Made by a program: the position numbers and the translations under genes
In this document: piece after piece, positions 20,160 through 32,700 of the stretch
How positions within the stretch are numbered: the stretch's first letter is position 1
Layout: each line of letters begins with the position of its first letter
DNA from: Schizochytrium sp. TIO01
Lineage: Eukaryota; Sar; Bigyra; Thraustochytrida; Thraustochytriidae
Length of the DNA: 64,000 nucleotides
Direction: 5' to 3'
NCBI GenBank assembly: GCA_004764695.1
Contig: SMSO01000005.1
Span: 1,259,501-1,323,500, forward strand
The notes under the pieces: model-generated
What the model saw: the letters and a program-made list of their open reading frames with translations, nothing else
Told to the model about the DNA's origin: nothing
The model's database searches: none

Positions 20160-22130
20160 ATGCGAGCGGAGACTCGTGTGCCATGTTGGCGCTCGCCGAC
20201 AATGCAGCAGAATTGCTGCATAATTCTCCTAATTGTCGTCATGATTTTGGCTATGGGCTTGACTGCCAAAATGGATCCGGGCGTGAACTCTTCAGGAACG
20301 TGGGAGAGGAAATTGCATCATCCATCGACCTTAATTAACTCTGCTGCGGTATACTGTGAGGGCATTGATCTTGTGGTGGTCTTTGGAGGAGCTATGCTCG
20401 ATGCGCAGACAAACAGGTTTCTGGCAACGGCCAACATGTTTGTGATTGACGAAGACTATTCGTGGAAACTACAATCTCAAACGTCTGGAAGCATCAGCCA
20501 TCGAGTAGGCCACAGTCTGACTCTGATTGAGGACACTGAATATTACTGCGACTTTCTCGTTTATGGTTCGCAGGATAGCTCTGAATCAACTACAGCCGTG
20601 ATTGGCCGCTTATCTCTCGATCATGACAACCAAGAAAAGAAAATCTTAGTGTGGGGTAATAGCTCTACTCTTGAGGTCAACGAGCAGGAGGGCCCTGGAT
20701 TGCGCAGTCGTCACTCAATGCTTGCTGTGAATAATGATATGTACTTACTTGGAGGTTACTCTTCAAAGTCGGTGGTCCATGATACTCTGTGGCGGCTTCG
20801 GTTGAATCGGGTAGAGGAAGAGACACTTAGTGATGATGGCAAGGTAAATCCAGTGCCTGCCAGGCGTAACGGCACTTGGTCAATTATTTGGGCTGGAAGT
20901 GAGGATGGTGAAGGGCCGTCTCGTGCTTGGGATATCTCATCAGTCGTCATGAAGGACAAGTATCTTGTCTTCGCGGGAGGTGAAACATGGGACAGCTCTC
21001 ACTTACCGACCTCAAAGAGCACGATCTGGGTTTGGTCAATCGACGAGGAAAAATGGATCATGTCCGACCTTGAAGACGGCGCCTATTCATTTGCTCGTTC
21101 CAGTGCTGTTGCGGTAGCTTATGGTGATGATTTATTCATGCATGGCGGTACCCAGGTGGTAACTTATAGAGGCAGAAAAGTAGATATGCACAAAAGTAAC
21201 CTGTTACAAACCCAACCGCTGGCAGAAAATCCACAAGCCCGCTGCACATCGATTAATGCTGCTTCATCTAGTAATTCGTTCTATTGTGAACCAAGTGATG
21301 AGACTATTTCTGGCTCAGTCCCCGAGTGTCGTTCTCGTCACACTGGAGTATTACGGAAAGGCTCTCTGATTGTGTTTGGTGGTATTTCTGGACAAGAATG
21401 TCTTGGCATTAGTGTAGTTCTCTCAGATATGTGGGTATTAAATTTGTCCAGTGTTGTCAAGGGAAACTTTGTGACAGCCACAAACGACTCTGTCTCAGAT
21501 TTAGACATGACGGATATTACATCAATGTACTTTCTTTTCACAATGATGTTCATGTCGGTTGTACTTGTTGTTTCCATCGTGATGCGGCGTCGACGGGTCG
21601 GCACGTTTTCTTATATGACGACGGAGGATGCGAGTAGAAATCGTGGTGCAAGTATGTCAATGATCCGCAATCTACCTATTCTACGTTTTGCAGACACTGG
21701 ACGCGAGGATGAGTGCTGCCCCATCTGCCTTTCAGATTATGAACCAAATGACGAACTTCTGCAACTTCCTTGTGGACATATGTTCCACCCTGAATGTGGT
21801 GAAACATGGCTTGTGAAGAATGATAGCTGTCCTCTTTGTAAGCGCGCTTTAGGCACGCGTGATATTGATCTCTCTGGTCGAAAGGATGATGAGACTGATG
21901 ATGAGGATCATTCAGAAAATGATGCTCATCGTGCAATCGAACTTCGTAATCTATCTGCAGAACATAACACATCTCCATTTGCCAGTTCTGGAGGTACATC
22001 TTCAGCTTCTGTGGCACCGAGCAATGTCAGTGTTGATATGCCTGCATCATCTGGTAGCCACGAGAACTTGGAGCAGGCATCTTCATCAAGCACCAGATCT
22101 CAGCCGCATCACTCAGTATCTCTTGTATGA
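20160..22130 (+). CDS. kelch-repeat, single-pass membrane RING-H2 E3 ubiquitin ligase
   Basis: The frame is open upstream, but its first ATG is at 20160 (MRAETRVPCW); a second ATG at 20202 (MQQNCCIILL) is also plausible. The resulting protein has 656 residues. An N-terminal hydrophobic run (CCIILLIVVMILAMGLTA) is a likely signal peptide. Residues about 45-440 carry kelch-type blades with G-G turns (VVVFGG, MYLLGGYS, YLVFAGGE, LFMHGG, LIVFGG) and W strands, probably a lumenal or extracellular propeller. A transmembrane helix lies at about 457-477, followed by an RRRR stop-transfer. The cytosolic side has a canonical RING-H2: CPIC at 520, CGHMFHPEC, and CPLC near 560 (C3H2C3), then an acidic Ser-rich tail. 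By family it should transfer ubiquitin with an E2; substrate and ligand are unknown. The membrane-RING layout recalls PA-TM-RING ligases but with kelch in place of PA. Confidence 0.93.
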   Translation: MRAETRVPCWRSPTMQQNCCIILLIVVMILAMGLTAKMDPGVNSSGTWERKLHHPSTLINSAAVYCEGIDLVVVFGGAMLDAQTNRFLATANMFVIDEDYSWKLQSQTSGSISHRVGHSLTLIEDTEYYCDFLVYGSQDSSESTTAVIGRLSLDHDNQEKKILVWGNSSTLEVNEQEGPGLRSRHSMLAVNNDMYLLGGYSSKSVVHDTLWRLRLNRVEEETLSDDGKVNPVPARRNGTWSIIWAGSEDGEGPSRAWDISSVVMKDKYLVFAGGETWDSSHLPTSKSTIWVWSIDEEKWIMSDLEDGAYSFARSSAVAVAYGDDLFMHGGTQVVTYRGRKVDMHKSNLLQTQPLAENPQARCTSINAASSSNSFYCEPSDETISGSVPECRSRHTGVLRKGSLIVFGGISGQECLGISVVLSDMWVLNLSSVVKGNFVTATNDSVSDLDMTDITSMYFLFTMMFMSVVLVVSIVMRRRRVGTFSYMTTEDASRNRGASMSMIRNLPILRFADTGREDECCPICLSDYEPNDELLQLPCGHMFHPECGETWLVKNDSCPLCKRALGTRDIDLSGRKDDETDDEDHSENDAHRAIELRNLSAEHNTSPFASSGGTSSASVAPSNVSVDMPASSGSHENLEQASSSSTRSQPHHSVSLV

Positions 22131-23060
22131 AGGTGATGTGTTATGAAAAAAACTGTCTTGTTTCTATTTGTTGTTTACATCTCACAGGTGCTTCCTGGAA
22201 GTAAAGACGTACAGTCATTATCATGCCCTTCTTTCAACTTTCAAAACGATTTTCTTATTTGTGTTTTATTAAGTTTCTGCTCATCTCTCTTGGCATTAAT
22301 GAGAAGAGATTGAACACGCAAAGTTATTAATCGGATTCATGTACGTACTCCGTAACTTTGCATCACAGCACATATCCAACCTAAGATTGTTGTAACCAAT
22401 AGCTTGGCTTCATTTAGAGAATCATACTATTTACAAGCAAACTTGCATAAAGTAAAGGAAATCCCTTCGTAGTTGCTGAAAATGTATTAGCAAAGAGCTT
22501 CCCTGGCAGGTTTAACGCACCAGTTGAGGTTTACATTAGCGTAGCGTGGCAATTTAAAGTCAGGTAAACCTTTAAAGCATATATCTACATTAATGTCTCC
22601 AATTAAAAAGAAGCAATCAAAAGGACTTTCGAGAGTATCACTAACGACTTGCTGCATTTTCAGACTGTAGGCTCACTATCATAAGTTTCCATAATTTCAA
22701 CAAGTTTTAACTGTCTCGATTGAATGAATGAGCTATGAAATGAGTATTAGTCGCACCTTGCTTCATTTTAAGTATACATCCTCCTGAAGCAGCATGCAAT
22801 TTCATAATCTGAGCAGACTCTGATTTTAGGTTGTGGTAATGGCTAGCTTCGTTTGCAGCCTATATTTCGCATGCGTCTTGGATACTTATTATTAATTCGC
22901 AAACTATGTTTTTATCCATTCATAAAAGAAAGGGATCTTGTCGTTGCATATACTTTCAGCAATATGCTATATAGTGGCATAGAAACAAATTTGTTTACAT
23001 GATTAGAAACATACTTTAGGTGATAGATTAAAAAAGCAAGAATTTGAATTGTGATGAATC

Positions 23061-23325
23061 TCCTCCCATAAATTTGTATAACTTTCCCTCCGTTATGTTA
23101 AGTCTAACATCTGGAGAATCCAAAAGAAGAGACGTTTATACTGGCAAATAGATGACTAGGCCTTTGGATACACCAGACTCTTCTAATGAACCTCTTTCCT
23201 TAAACTTGAAATACGTTCCCTCCATAACGTCAAATTTAACATCTGGATTTCCAAACGAAGAACATTTACAATAAAAGTAATGCGTTAAAGATATATAACT
23301 AGGGCTTCGCATATATCAGACCTGA
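23061..23325. repeat. diverged direct duplication, 132-bp spacing
   Basis: Two adjacent segments align at a constant offset of 132 bp. TTCCCTCC occurs at 23,084 and 23,216, and TAACATCTGGA at 23,105 and 23,237. Weaker matches continue to the CAGACTC / CAGACCTG ends. The copies have drifted considerably, so this is an old tandem duplication of unknown origin. Confidence 0.65.
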
Positions 23326-25983
23326 ACTTACTTTTATACCACTTTAATCAGTTGTGAGCAATTTCCATACAGTAATCGATCTATCACGGTATACATTCTG
23401 AAGAATCTTGTTACTGCTTTGCAACCGGACCATACTAACAAATGCCATGGTGAGAAAGAGATAAAGAAATAAGAGCTACAGGCAAGGAACTATGGCTTCC
23501 ACTCATAGAAAATTATATCAAGACTTGGCATTAGTGTTGTGAGATATCAAAATCGTTTCTCCAACAAACACATAAGGTTCTAACAAAAATAAACTATTCG
23601 TTACAAGGTTTGACAATGCTTTGTGTCCAAATTCAAATATAGTGATAGCGACCTTTTCTATTTTGAATATGTAGAGAATCTCAGCTGCGAGACTACACAT
23701 TTATCCACAATTTCTATTCAATGATATGCCATAGTAGTTTGCCAGATAAAATTGACAGAAGGACCTCTTGAATGCTCCGTATAGATCTACGGCCATTGGA
23801 ATTGCTGTTGCTGATCTCTACAGCAAAGCGCTCAACAAAGTCATCGTTCTCATTGGTGCACTACCCTTGTTATGGACAAATCGTGTATAGTCTGGACAGT
23901 TATTCAATATGTTCCTTTGAATAAATGAGCTTTCGATCTGATTGTTAAGGCGGAAACATGCCATTAAGGAGTCAATCTACAGAATTATGTGAACTGAATT
24001 GTTCACCGAGACGCTTGTGGAAAAAATAGTATTGACTAATGGGACAGCTATCCTTAGAGTTTTGTATAGCAACTAGCGGGCTAGCTCGACTTAGGGTTTT
24101 GTATAGAAAGTTGTTATTGACCTGCTTTAAAGACATAGGAAATTCCGACTGCCATAGTAGGGATGTCAGCAGTACATAGCGTTATTGTTTTCGAGCTTGC
24201 TCTGAAAACGCGGGTGCGGAGGCAGAGCGCGCTGTTCGCGTTTCTCAATTATTCCAACTAATGACAGAGAATTAAATATTAAGTCGTATTCTGCCCCAGT
24301 GAGGTTGGGGTTTCTGGATTGACGTTAACATCATATGAGCGCTTGAGACGAGCCCTTTATGTTGAAGATACTATGAACAAATGAACAAGAACTTTATGAG
24401 AATGAAGTCAAACATTTAGTATTTCATGATTATAGCAAACTAAGCGTTTGGCGGGTAGGCAAGTAGCTCTCTAAAATAGAGATGCTTTGTGCAAATAAAA
24501 CGCAGCTGGAATAAGACGACCTATCAAAGTTTATATGCTAAACTTCAATAAACTTCTCTTCAAAATGAAACAGGACAAACAATAATACACATATTAAATT
24601 AAAACAAGATAAGGAGATGAGATGTGAGATAGACAGACATATTCTACCGTATATTTCCTCATAGGAGTTTGATGCTTAAACGTGCTCAATTGAAAAACCG
24701 ATAAAAACATTTACAACTAACAATATAGATGGGGAAAGCTGATGGTTCTTGTTCATAAACTTAGTTTTAAAAAATAGTAATTGAAGATACCTGTGACTAT
24801 GCTTTTTGATGAAGACCTTTCAAAAGATGTATTGTTGGTTACAACTTTTGGTTGTTGGCCAGTCTGTCGTATTAGCAAACGGCCTTCATGTCTGAAATCT
24901 CGTTTATTCCGATTCACGGGACTTGAAATAAGATGATTTTCGGACTCAAAGAAACTATTCACGATGCTTTGTGGTCAATTCCTTACTTTCACCTTTTGTC
25001 CTCTCATTGGTCATTGCTGTCGGTAATTCCACTTTAAGGCATAAGCGAGATGCAAGAGAAGGGGGCGAACAAAAAGCATCAACCATCCGTCAGTACCTAA
25101 GCGAGTCACTAATAGTAATTCGATTGGAGATTGGAGATACACTCGTTGGCTTGGCATGATATGGTGGCGACTTTCTGTTTATAATTCATTTTCTATTTTA
25201 ACTTTGTAACCAAACTTTTAGTCAAGAATCTACGTAGTACCAATATCTAAAGCTTACTTGAAACTTTAAAAGGAAGTAGGTAGGTAGATATACTTAAGAA
25301 AAAGGGTTCATTTATTATTCATTTAGGCCATTTTATTAATTGGACCAGCGACATGTGTAACAAAACTTAGCTGCAACAAGCAAAAGTAGCATCCGATAAA
25401 ATAAGAGATCTTGCTATGTCCAGCTGTTTAGTTTTCTTTTGGATATAATGGCCTCACATTCCTCACATTCAACGCTTTCAAGGATGATAGAATTAGTTTT
25501 TAAGCCTACTATTACTACTTCTTGTGTTCTATTTCTTTTCTTTTTTTTAAATTTAAAGGAAGAGAAGTACTAGAGTACTTCTAGGGTTTTCTTGTGTTTC
25601 GCGGTCTCAAGCGGGCTCGGGAATCTTGTTGTTAGATTTTACAGGTAAAATGTCTTACCGCTACCTTTTAGTTTATTGGCGAAAAAGGTATCTCCTGGCG
25701 TTTTGTCTTCCTCGTAGCTCAAAATCAACAGCTTCTACACCTAGCAATGATTATATGCTGTCTTGCGTCAAAACATATAATTATTAAGTTTAAAACATTA
25801 GTTACAGCTTTTTGCAAAGCTTTCCTTACCTTGTTTTGACATCTTATACTGCAATTAGTGTAACAAAATTGAGGAAATAGGAACAGGGGAAAAAAAAAGG
25901 TTAATAGACATACCACCCTTCTCCCACTAATTGTTGATGAGATAAAATAAGGAGATGACTTTCAGTGGTAAAAAAGTGAGTAG

Positions 25984-26238
25984 CTACGAATGAAGAACAC
26001 TCCAGAACGTGCCACCCCTCGCAAACAAAAAGGTGTAAAAATAATATGCAAGAGTAGAGGGGTAAGCATCAGCTCCACCCTGGCGCAGGTGGCCGAAGAA
26101 AAAGAGAAGGGTAGAGAAAAGAAGAAAAACCAGCATAAAATTGAATGCAAGGCCAGAGAAGGATAGAAAGCTCATGTGTTTCTGTAGCATTTGATCCTGC
26201 AAATTCTGCTGAGAGGACTTGATTGTCATTTCGCTCAT
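25984..26238 (-). CDS. possible small membrane protein (weak)
   Basis: This minus-strand frame begins at ATG 26238 (MSEMTIKSSQQNLQ) and gives 84 residues. A hydrophobic helix (FNFMLVFLLFSTLLFFFG) is followed by a hydrophilic loop and a second aromatic hydrophobic stretch. No family was recognised and no neighbouring gene supports it. Frames of this size occur by chance in 32 kb of desert. Confidence 0.15.
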   Translation of the reverse strand: MSEMTIKSSQQNLQDQMLQKHMSFLSFSGLAFNFMLVFLLFSTLLFFFGHLRQGGADAYPSTLAYYFYTFLFARGGTFWSVLHS

Positions 26239-29200
26239 TGACACTGTTGAGTCAATTCTGTGATTACATTTTCAGAATATAGTTACTTCATACAGCGTCT
26301 AAGGCATGGTTGATTATCGCGGATATTACCGCATTGGTGATGCCATCATTTTTACTAGAGTTTCGATTGCAATTGATATTACCGCCAATTCCTGCTTCAA
26401 TAAAAGGATAGCTACATCAACCAATTTTTTTAGTGCAAAACGTTGTAGATGATGAACTTTGATTTATAACGCATCCCAAAACAAATAAGAAAGGCTTAAG
26501 TACATAAATAAAGGGCATGCATAGTATGATCCCTGGGTTTGTGAAATATTCAAACACAATCATCTTTTACAAAGAATAAAAAGCAGAATACTTACATGGT
26601 ATAAGGTTCATTTTCCGGGAAAAGGGTTATATATCGTATAAGCTTGGAATTGCTTCGCTTGGAAAACATGCAGGACAATCAAGATCTCTGGAAGGCAATG
26701 ATTTCGCACAAGTTTGATTAATTCTAGGGATTTTAATAAGAATCAAAACTGTGCGACTTAAGTGACAGTCAAAGTGGTAGTGTAGATTTGAACGTTGTGA
26801 AACATTTCTGCACGGACATTCGTGCAAACGTTTCATCCAGTTTTCCCGGGGCGTTTACGAAATTTGAAGTTTCATAAATCCAATGTCCCCTCTTTAAGAC
26901 ACCGCACCGTGCAATAGATAATTTTTTTAAAACCGAAGCAGCATCAAAGCGTTGCTTTATCGCTCACTGCGTAATATAATATAAATTACCAGTAAGCTTC
27001 TCAATGCATAATGTTTCGATCATAGCGGGTGTCAATAGAGTGCCGTTCATGAGTCGAAGGTAAAGCTGAGACAAGAACACATTCGATACTAGCGAACTTA
27101 TTTCACTTTAGAGCTTGTCTTCGCAATCCTCATTTCGACACCGAGTCAAGCTAATTCTCTATTTCTTCTTCGTCAGCATTTCCCAAGCATTGTTTTCGAC
27201 ATCTGGTGTCAACAATACTACCAACTTCCAACTAGCGACAATAACAATGTTACTTTCTCTACCGCCTTAGTGATAGCTTTGACAAATGAGGGTGCACCCT
27301 CTGAGGAAAGGTAGAATGTTGCTATGGTGCGTAAGCACAGTCTATTTACTCTCTATAACACTTTAGGAAAACAAAATAAAAATATTTATTATATTTAAAT
27401 TAAAATAATTTGATTTTTTTTTTTTTTTAACACATGTATATATATTATTTTTTAAAAAAGCAAAAAAAAAAAAAAGCATCTTAATGTCCTATTAAACCTC
27501 TTAGAATAATAAAACAAATTAACTATAAATATGCATATAAAAAAGGAAAAGGGGCTGAAAGCACCACATATGTTGGCTTATGCCCTCTCCTGAAGTTTGA
27601 AGTTTAAATGTCCTGCAATGAGGCAATGTAGAGAAAGAAACAATATTATTGAAGTGCCGAAGCTGTGGCAAATTGAAATTTACTTGCAAGCAAATAACAA
27701 AACCGAAACTCAGAATGTCAAACAATATATAAAGACCTCCCCCCTCTCAGCTAGATTGCTTAATTTTAAAAGTCGGCTAAACGACGTTTTCCAGAATTCT
27801 TTTGATACTAAATGCTTGGCCACTCAATGACTTCCATACTATTAACCAATGCCATGACGGACGGAAAGGGTGGAGACGTGCTGGAAATGATAGATCCATA
27901 TAAACTATCATAAAATTTTCCAAGCGCAATACGATGGTTAAACGATTCATCTATTCTAGTAGGATAATTTATTCTGAAAATACCAAGAAAAAAAAAAAAA
28001 CACGCACACTGCAAAACGACCCCATCATAATCAATCAATTCAATAGCAACATATACCTTTGCAAAATGCAGAAAAATTAAGTAGTGAACTTAAGAATATC
28101 TCTTTCTCGCAAGAAATGTAACATTTCTAAGCCTTTATTTTCAGCAATTAAGAAGTAAGGGAAAGTATAAGCAACTATGAATGTTGAAAATTGAGTAGGT
28201 ATCTTTGAGCTGCTAATGCCTGCATGAACGATGTAAAGGTGAATAAAGCATCAGTTGTTGTCAGGCATGCATAGTAGCTTCGAGTTTGTATAACGTACAG
28301 CCTTTTTTAGTTTAGTCATAGCTGTTCTAAATTATTGATTCCATGAGATATCTATGTCCTTCAGAAAATAAATGCAACCTAGTTATTGCCATTTATCTTT
28401 ACAGTTATTTAGGCTGCACGAGTGAATTTGCATCATGGCAATAAAACTTCAATAAAAACTTGGCACATATTCTCGGGACACAACATTCAGATTTCCAACC
28501 ATTTCTTTTTTAGCTTACTATTGTTCAGATTGTTATGTGGCATATCCTGGGACGCTTAATATTTAGTCTGCCATGGAGAAACCGACACACTTTGATGACT
28601 TTATATGATGCACTTCTTCTGAAGTATGATTAGCGCTTAATAAGATAGTTGAACCCAACTCAAGTAGGTAGGTACGTATATTATAATTTTTTAAAGTTTT
28701 ATTTCTCTGATCGTTGTCCATTGATACTTCACAGAGTTAACAAAATTAATCTAATTAATACATAAAAATAACTAAGAAAGAGGCTGCATTCCATACTTGG
28801 CATACTAACCCCCCACGTATTCTTTGGAACCCTCTTTCAAAAATCAAGTAGGGGCATTTTTGGACTACCATTGCCCTTACTTGGTACCAAGTTTCCACAG
28901 CTGGCGTTTTAAGCTACCTTTTTTTTTTTTTTTTTTTTCCTGATCGAGCCGTTCCAGGTCGACTCTAGATCCTCTATTAATCATACGATTTCTTAGAGAT
29001 TTTTTTTTAAATAGGCGTAAGGAAGCGGATATTACTCATTCAAAAAGGAATAAAAATTTGACAGTTACTAAAAGGTCTTTATGTGAATTAATAGATAATT
29101 CAATATATGAACTATTCTTTTCAAAAATACTTTAAATCAAGCAAAGTATTATGTTTTAATTTTAAAACAATAGTTCTTGAAGCTTAGATCAAAATGATTA

Positions 29201-29519
29201 TTTTCTTTATTCTTTGAATTTTGCTGTCTGTATCTGAAAGTGGCAAAGCCAATCTCGTCCTAATCATTCGAAGGTCTCTACTCTATATCTGACGTTCCTT
29301 TTTTTCTTTTTTATGTGTATGGTTGAGTGAACTCCTGCTTTTCTTATGAAAAATCAGAGTATTTTCAGTAAACCAGTTGCCCATATATTAAAGATGCAAC
29401 ACCATCAAGATCTTGATTTGAGCAAGTCTGTTTTATACATAATTTTGATTCAATTTTATGAAAGCAAAACGTTGCGCGTGTCATGGAAGGTATAGATTAA
29501 TCATAGAATCCTAACTTCA

Positions 29520-29720
29520 TTGGTTTCTTCTTCTCTTTGGAATTTACATAGTGTATCAACATCCAAAATCCCGTTTCACACCGGGAACCACTTCGTTATG
29601 GTGGCTCAGTTTAACTTATCTATTCATTCTTTCCCAGTTAGCAGCTCACCTTGGGCCTTATTGGAACATAATTACATCCTAGACGGAGTTATTCCCCGCA
29701 AAGGTAACGAGGTATTATGA
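29520..29720 (+). mobile_element. remnant resembling Ty3/gypsy integrase core (end of DDE domain)
   Basis: The frame reads FHTGNHF at about 29,574-29,594 and SSPWALLEHNYIL at about 29,643-29,681. Integrases of this class have a D-x-G-x-H-F strand and, about 35 residues on, S/C-P-W-A-N-G-x-x-E-x-x-N. The match keeps the order of both motifs, but the Asp is His, the Asn-Gly pair is lost and the spacing is 28 residues. No ATG starts the frame. It reads as a decayed fragment, not a gene. Motif matching was by eye. Confidence 0.4.
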
Positions 29721-32700
29721 GGATTGCATCTGCAAGTTCGCATAAATTGAAAGCAGCAGAGAAATTAAGCTAGGCTACAAGCAATGTTTCGAAAGATTTG
29801 AAGGGAAACTCTTATCTATTGATATTGATTTGCTTCGTAATCCTTATATCTTTACATACATATTAAAAAGAGACACACAACTTCGCTAGTGTAGCTTTGT
29901 ACTACAACCTCCTTAAAAAAAGTTTCGAACATAAGATTACTGCAAATTCATGGTCAGCTTGCTTTGATACTTGTAGAAGTGGAGTCCCTCGTAAAATTTC
30001 ATCTTGGAGAGAAATAAAGAAGTGCTCTGTAGAGAAACCTCAATAACGTTTTCATTAGTACAAGAAGAACATATGGAAGCTCCTGGAGAAAACAAAACTA
30101 AAGAATAGCTAATATGTTTTGCAAAAACTGAGCATGGCATATAATAATAATTATTATTATTAATCAACGCTTCTAATAAAGGTATCATCGTCTGGTTCCA
30201 CTCGCTTCAAAATTCACATTACAGCTTCAGTCGCAATTGTATACCAATTTCAAACCAGTGTTGATTAATTTGATAAGTTATTGAGTGGATAGTAAAAGCA
30301 ATGAAAAACACTCGCAAATGCGTTTGATATAGGATGTTCACCAGACTGAATAAAAGAAACGTTTTTGGCAACTAATTTTAGCAATTAATCAGACTTATTG
30401 AGTGCACGATTATATTCTTGATTCACATCCATAATGCTTGATGTTTAAATCTATTCTGTTGCTTAGCAAAATTCGTGGCTAAGGTTTTTAAAGATATTTC
30501 ATACTTGTTTATATGACATTTGTGAATAGCTAATTTATTATATTTTAACAAAAGAAGAAGCTAGCGATTGTAAATTAGATTGAAACTAAAACGCTCAGTA
30601 ATATCGTTCAAGAATCCTTTTTGAGCTTGACAATCCTCAATAATGTATGCCACAAGTGAAGTGAGTGTAATTGAACCCTTCGATATTGCTTTCATAGGTG
30701 AAAATGTAAGACTGAGCGTGTATGTTTATTTGTTCCCTGTTTAAAACGATACTACTGATTATTATAATTAAAAACACATTCAAAAGGAAAAAAATACAAT
30801 TTAAAATTAACATTTTAAAATTATTATTATAGTATATAAACTTTTTTAAGATTAAGGTTTCTACTTTAAAATCAGATTTGCTGTTTTTATTTGAAGTTAA
30901 AATTTATTAAACTTAGAAATCTATAGAGGCGAAATACTTACAGTAATAGTACTACTTACTAATTCTGATAATATATTGAAAGGGTGTATGGTGGAATAGT
31001 TTTATTTTGAGCCAACTATCATCATAGCATGAATGTCAGACTCAAAAGATAAAGTGCAGTCATCTTGTCAGGAGGACTATACAACTGATATTTTAAATCA
31101 TATGGAAATATGTGATGTCAAAATTGTTCTAGCATAATTTTGTAGTAGAAGCTTAGTCTGAAAAGCATTAAAGTTTGCACAGCCAAAAGCGACGCGAAAA
31201 CTTCTGTTCGGCATGCACTTTTGACACTTTAATCACTAACTCTTTTTTTTTCAGTGTACCTCCGTATTTCTACTTACTTATTTTGATAAGACTTTCATAT
31301 CACAGTTTTAGCCAATGCGTCTTGTTGATGTTTATTATTTGAAATATCTGTTCTGGTGAGTATTTGGTTACCAGTTAATTTTCTATTTTTTTTTTTTCAC
31401 ACCAATCATTTGAGAGTTGAAACATACGGCATTTACCGTAGGTAAGCTCTATACGTTTAGTTTGCATCGTTCGATAGTAGCAGAGGCTATCACGGGCCGG
31501 TTCAAGTACAGGTGAAGCTGGACAATCCGCAAAGTTATGAAATATTTGGGTGGGTGAGCTGATGTTTATAATTTAGACCAATAATTCTCAAGCATATCTA
31601 TAGAGTACTTAGAAGCTGAAGAAATTATGTGCTAGTCTGAATGAAGTATCTAGTATCTAGTGTTTAAATTTGAATAATAACCATTATTTCAAGTAATTAT
31701 ATATGTGGCTTCATGCTCTTTCTTCTAAGCAAAAGAGAAGAAGCTTAACAAATACACACCTTCTCATAGCAACTGGCTGTTCCTTTTGCTTTGCATTAAA
31801 CAGACCATACCCCGATAAAGTATGCTCTCTTCACTTTTCCATTCTGAAAGTAGGAGTTCCTATTGTTCAAACGGGCAGGCAATCTCACTGTATCTGGCTC
31901 AGGGTTTGTGCCCGAATCGACCAATGAGAAAATAGCATGGAATTCATGATTATCTTCCGACAATATTTTTGTGGGTCACCTCATTTTGTCTCAACCATAT
32001 CTGCAAAGTCAAGTTTCCTGACAAGATCGCGAGAACCCTCGAATGCACTTGACTTTAAGAGTATCTATTATCGCCAATTCAACTTTGAGTTGCTGTTGTC
32101 GTCAGGAATACGTATTTGCCCTATTTCAGCATAGCTTATAGAACTCGGTCTCGGGTGCAAAAGCTAAAGCCCTTCTGGACGCGTGTGAAGAGGCTAGTCG
32201 CTGCATTTTTAATACGGCGCAACAGGTCTTCTATGTGTTTCAAACTAATGACAACAGCTACTTTATAATTGTTTTAATGTTACATCTTTGAACTTTGTTA
32301 TATTGGCTAGGCCTAGTAATATTTTAACTTATTCTTTAAGATGAAAACTAAATCTGTGAGGTCCTGTGGATCAATATACAAGCCTAAGTATATATTAATA
32401 CGCTTAATATATATTTATATTAGGGTTACGGACAATGGCACAACGGCTTTGAAGTGCACATTTATGAATGAAACACTAAACCAAACTACCGTTTATACCT
32501 TTCGTTCTTATCTAACTTATCTGCTTTCTTTGGTTTCTATGAACATAATCAATGTGAGATCAGGGTAAAATGTGGGAATCGCAGAATCAATTTACAAAAA
32601 TAAAATAAAGGTCTTTAAAGCACTCAAGATACATTTTAGTGCTTACGCCGGTCAAAAGGCCTTTAAATAGACGCCTGAAAAGTTGGTTTGAAATCAAGGT

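Noticed and set aside
31911-31927. Minus-strand SLVDSG, like a retroelement protease active site
   Set aside because: It is only six residues, with no matching strands before or after it; too short to call in 32 kb of desert.
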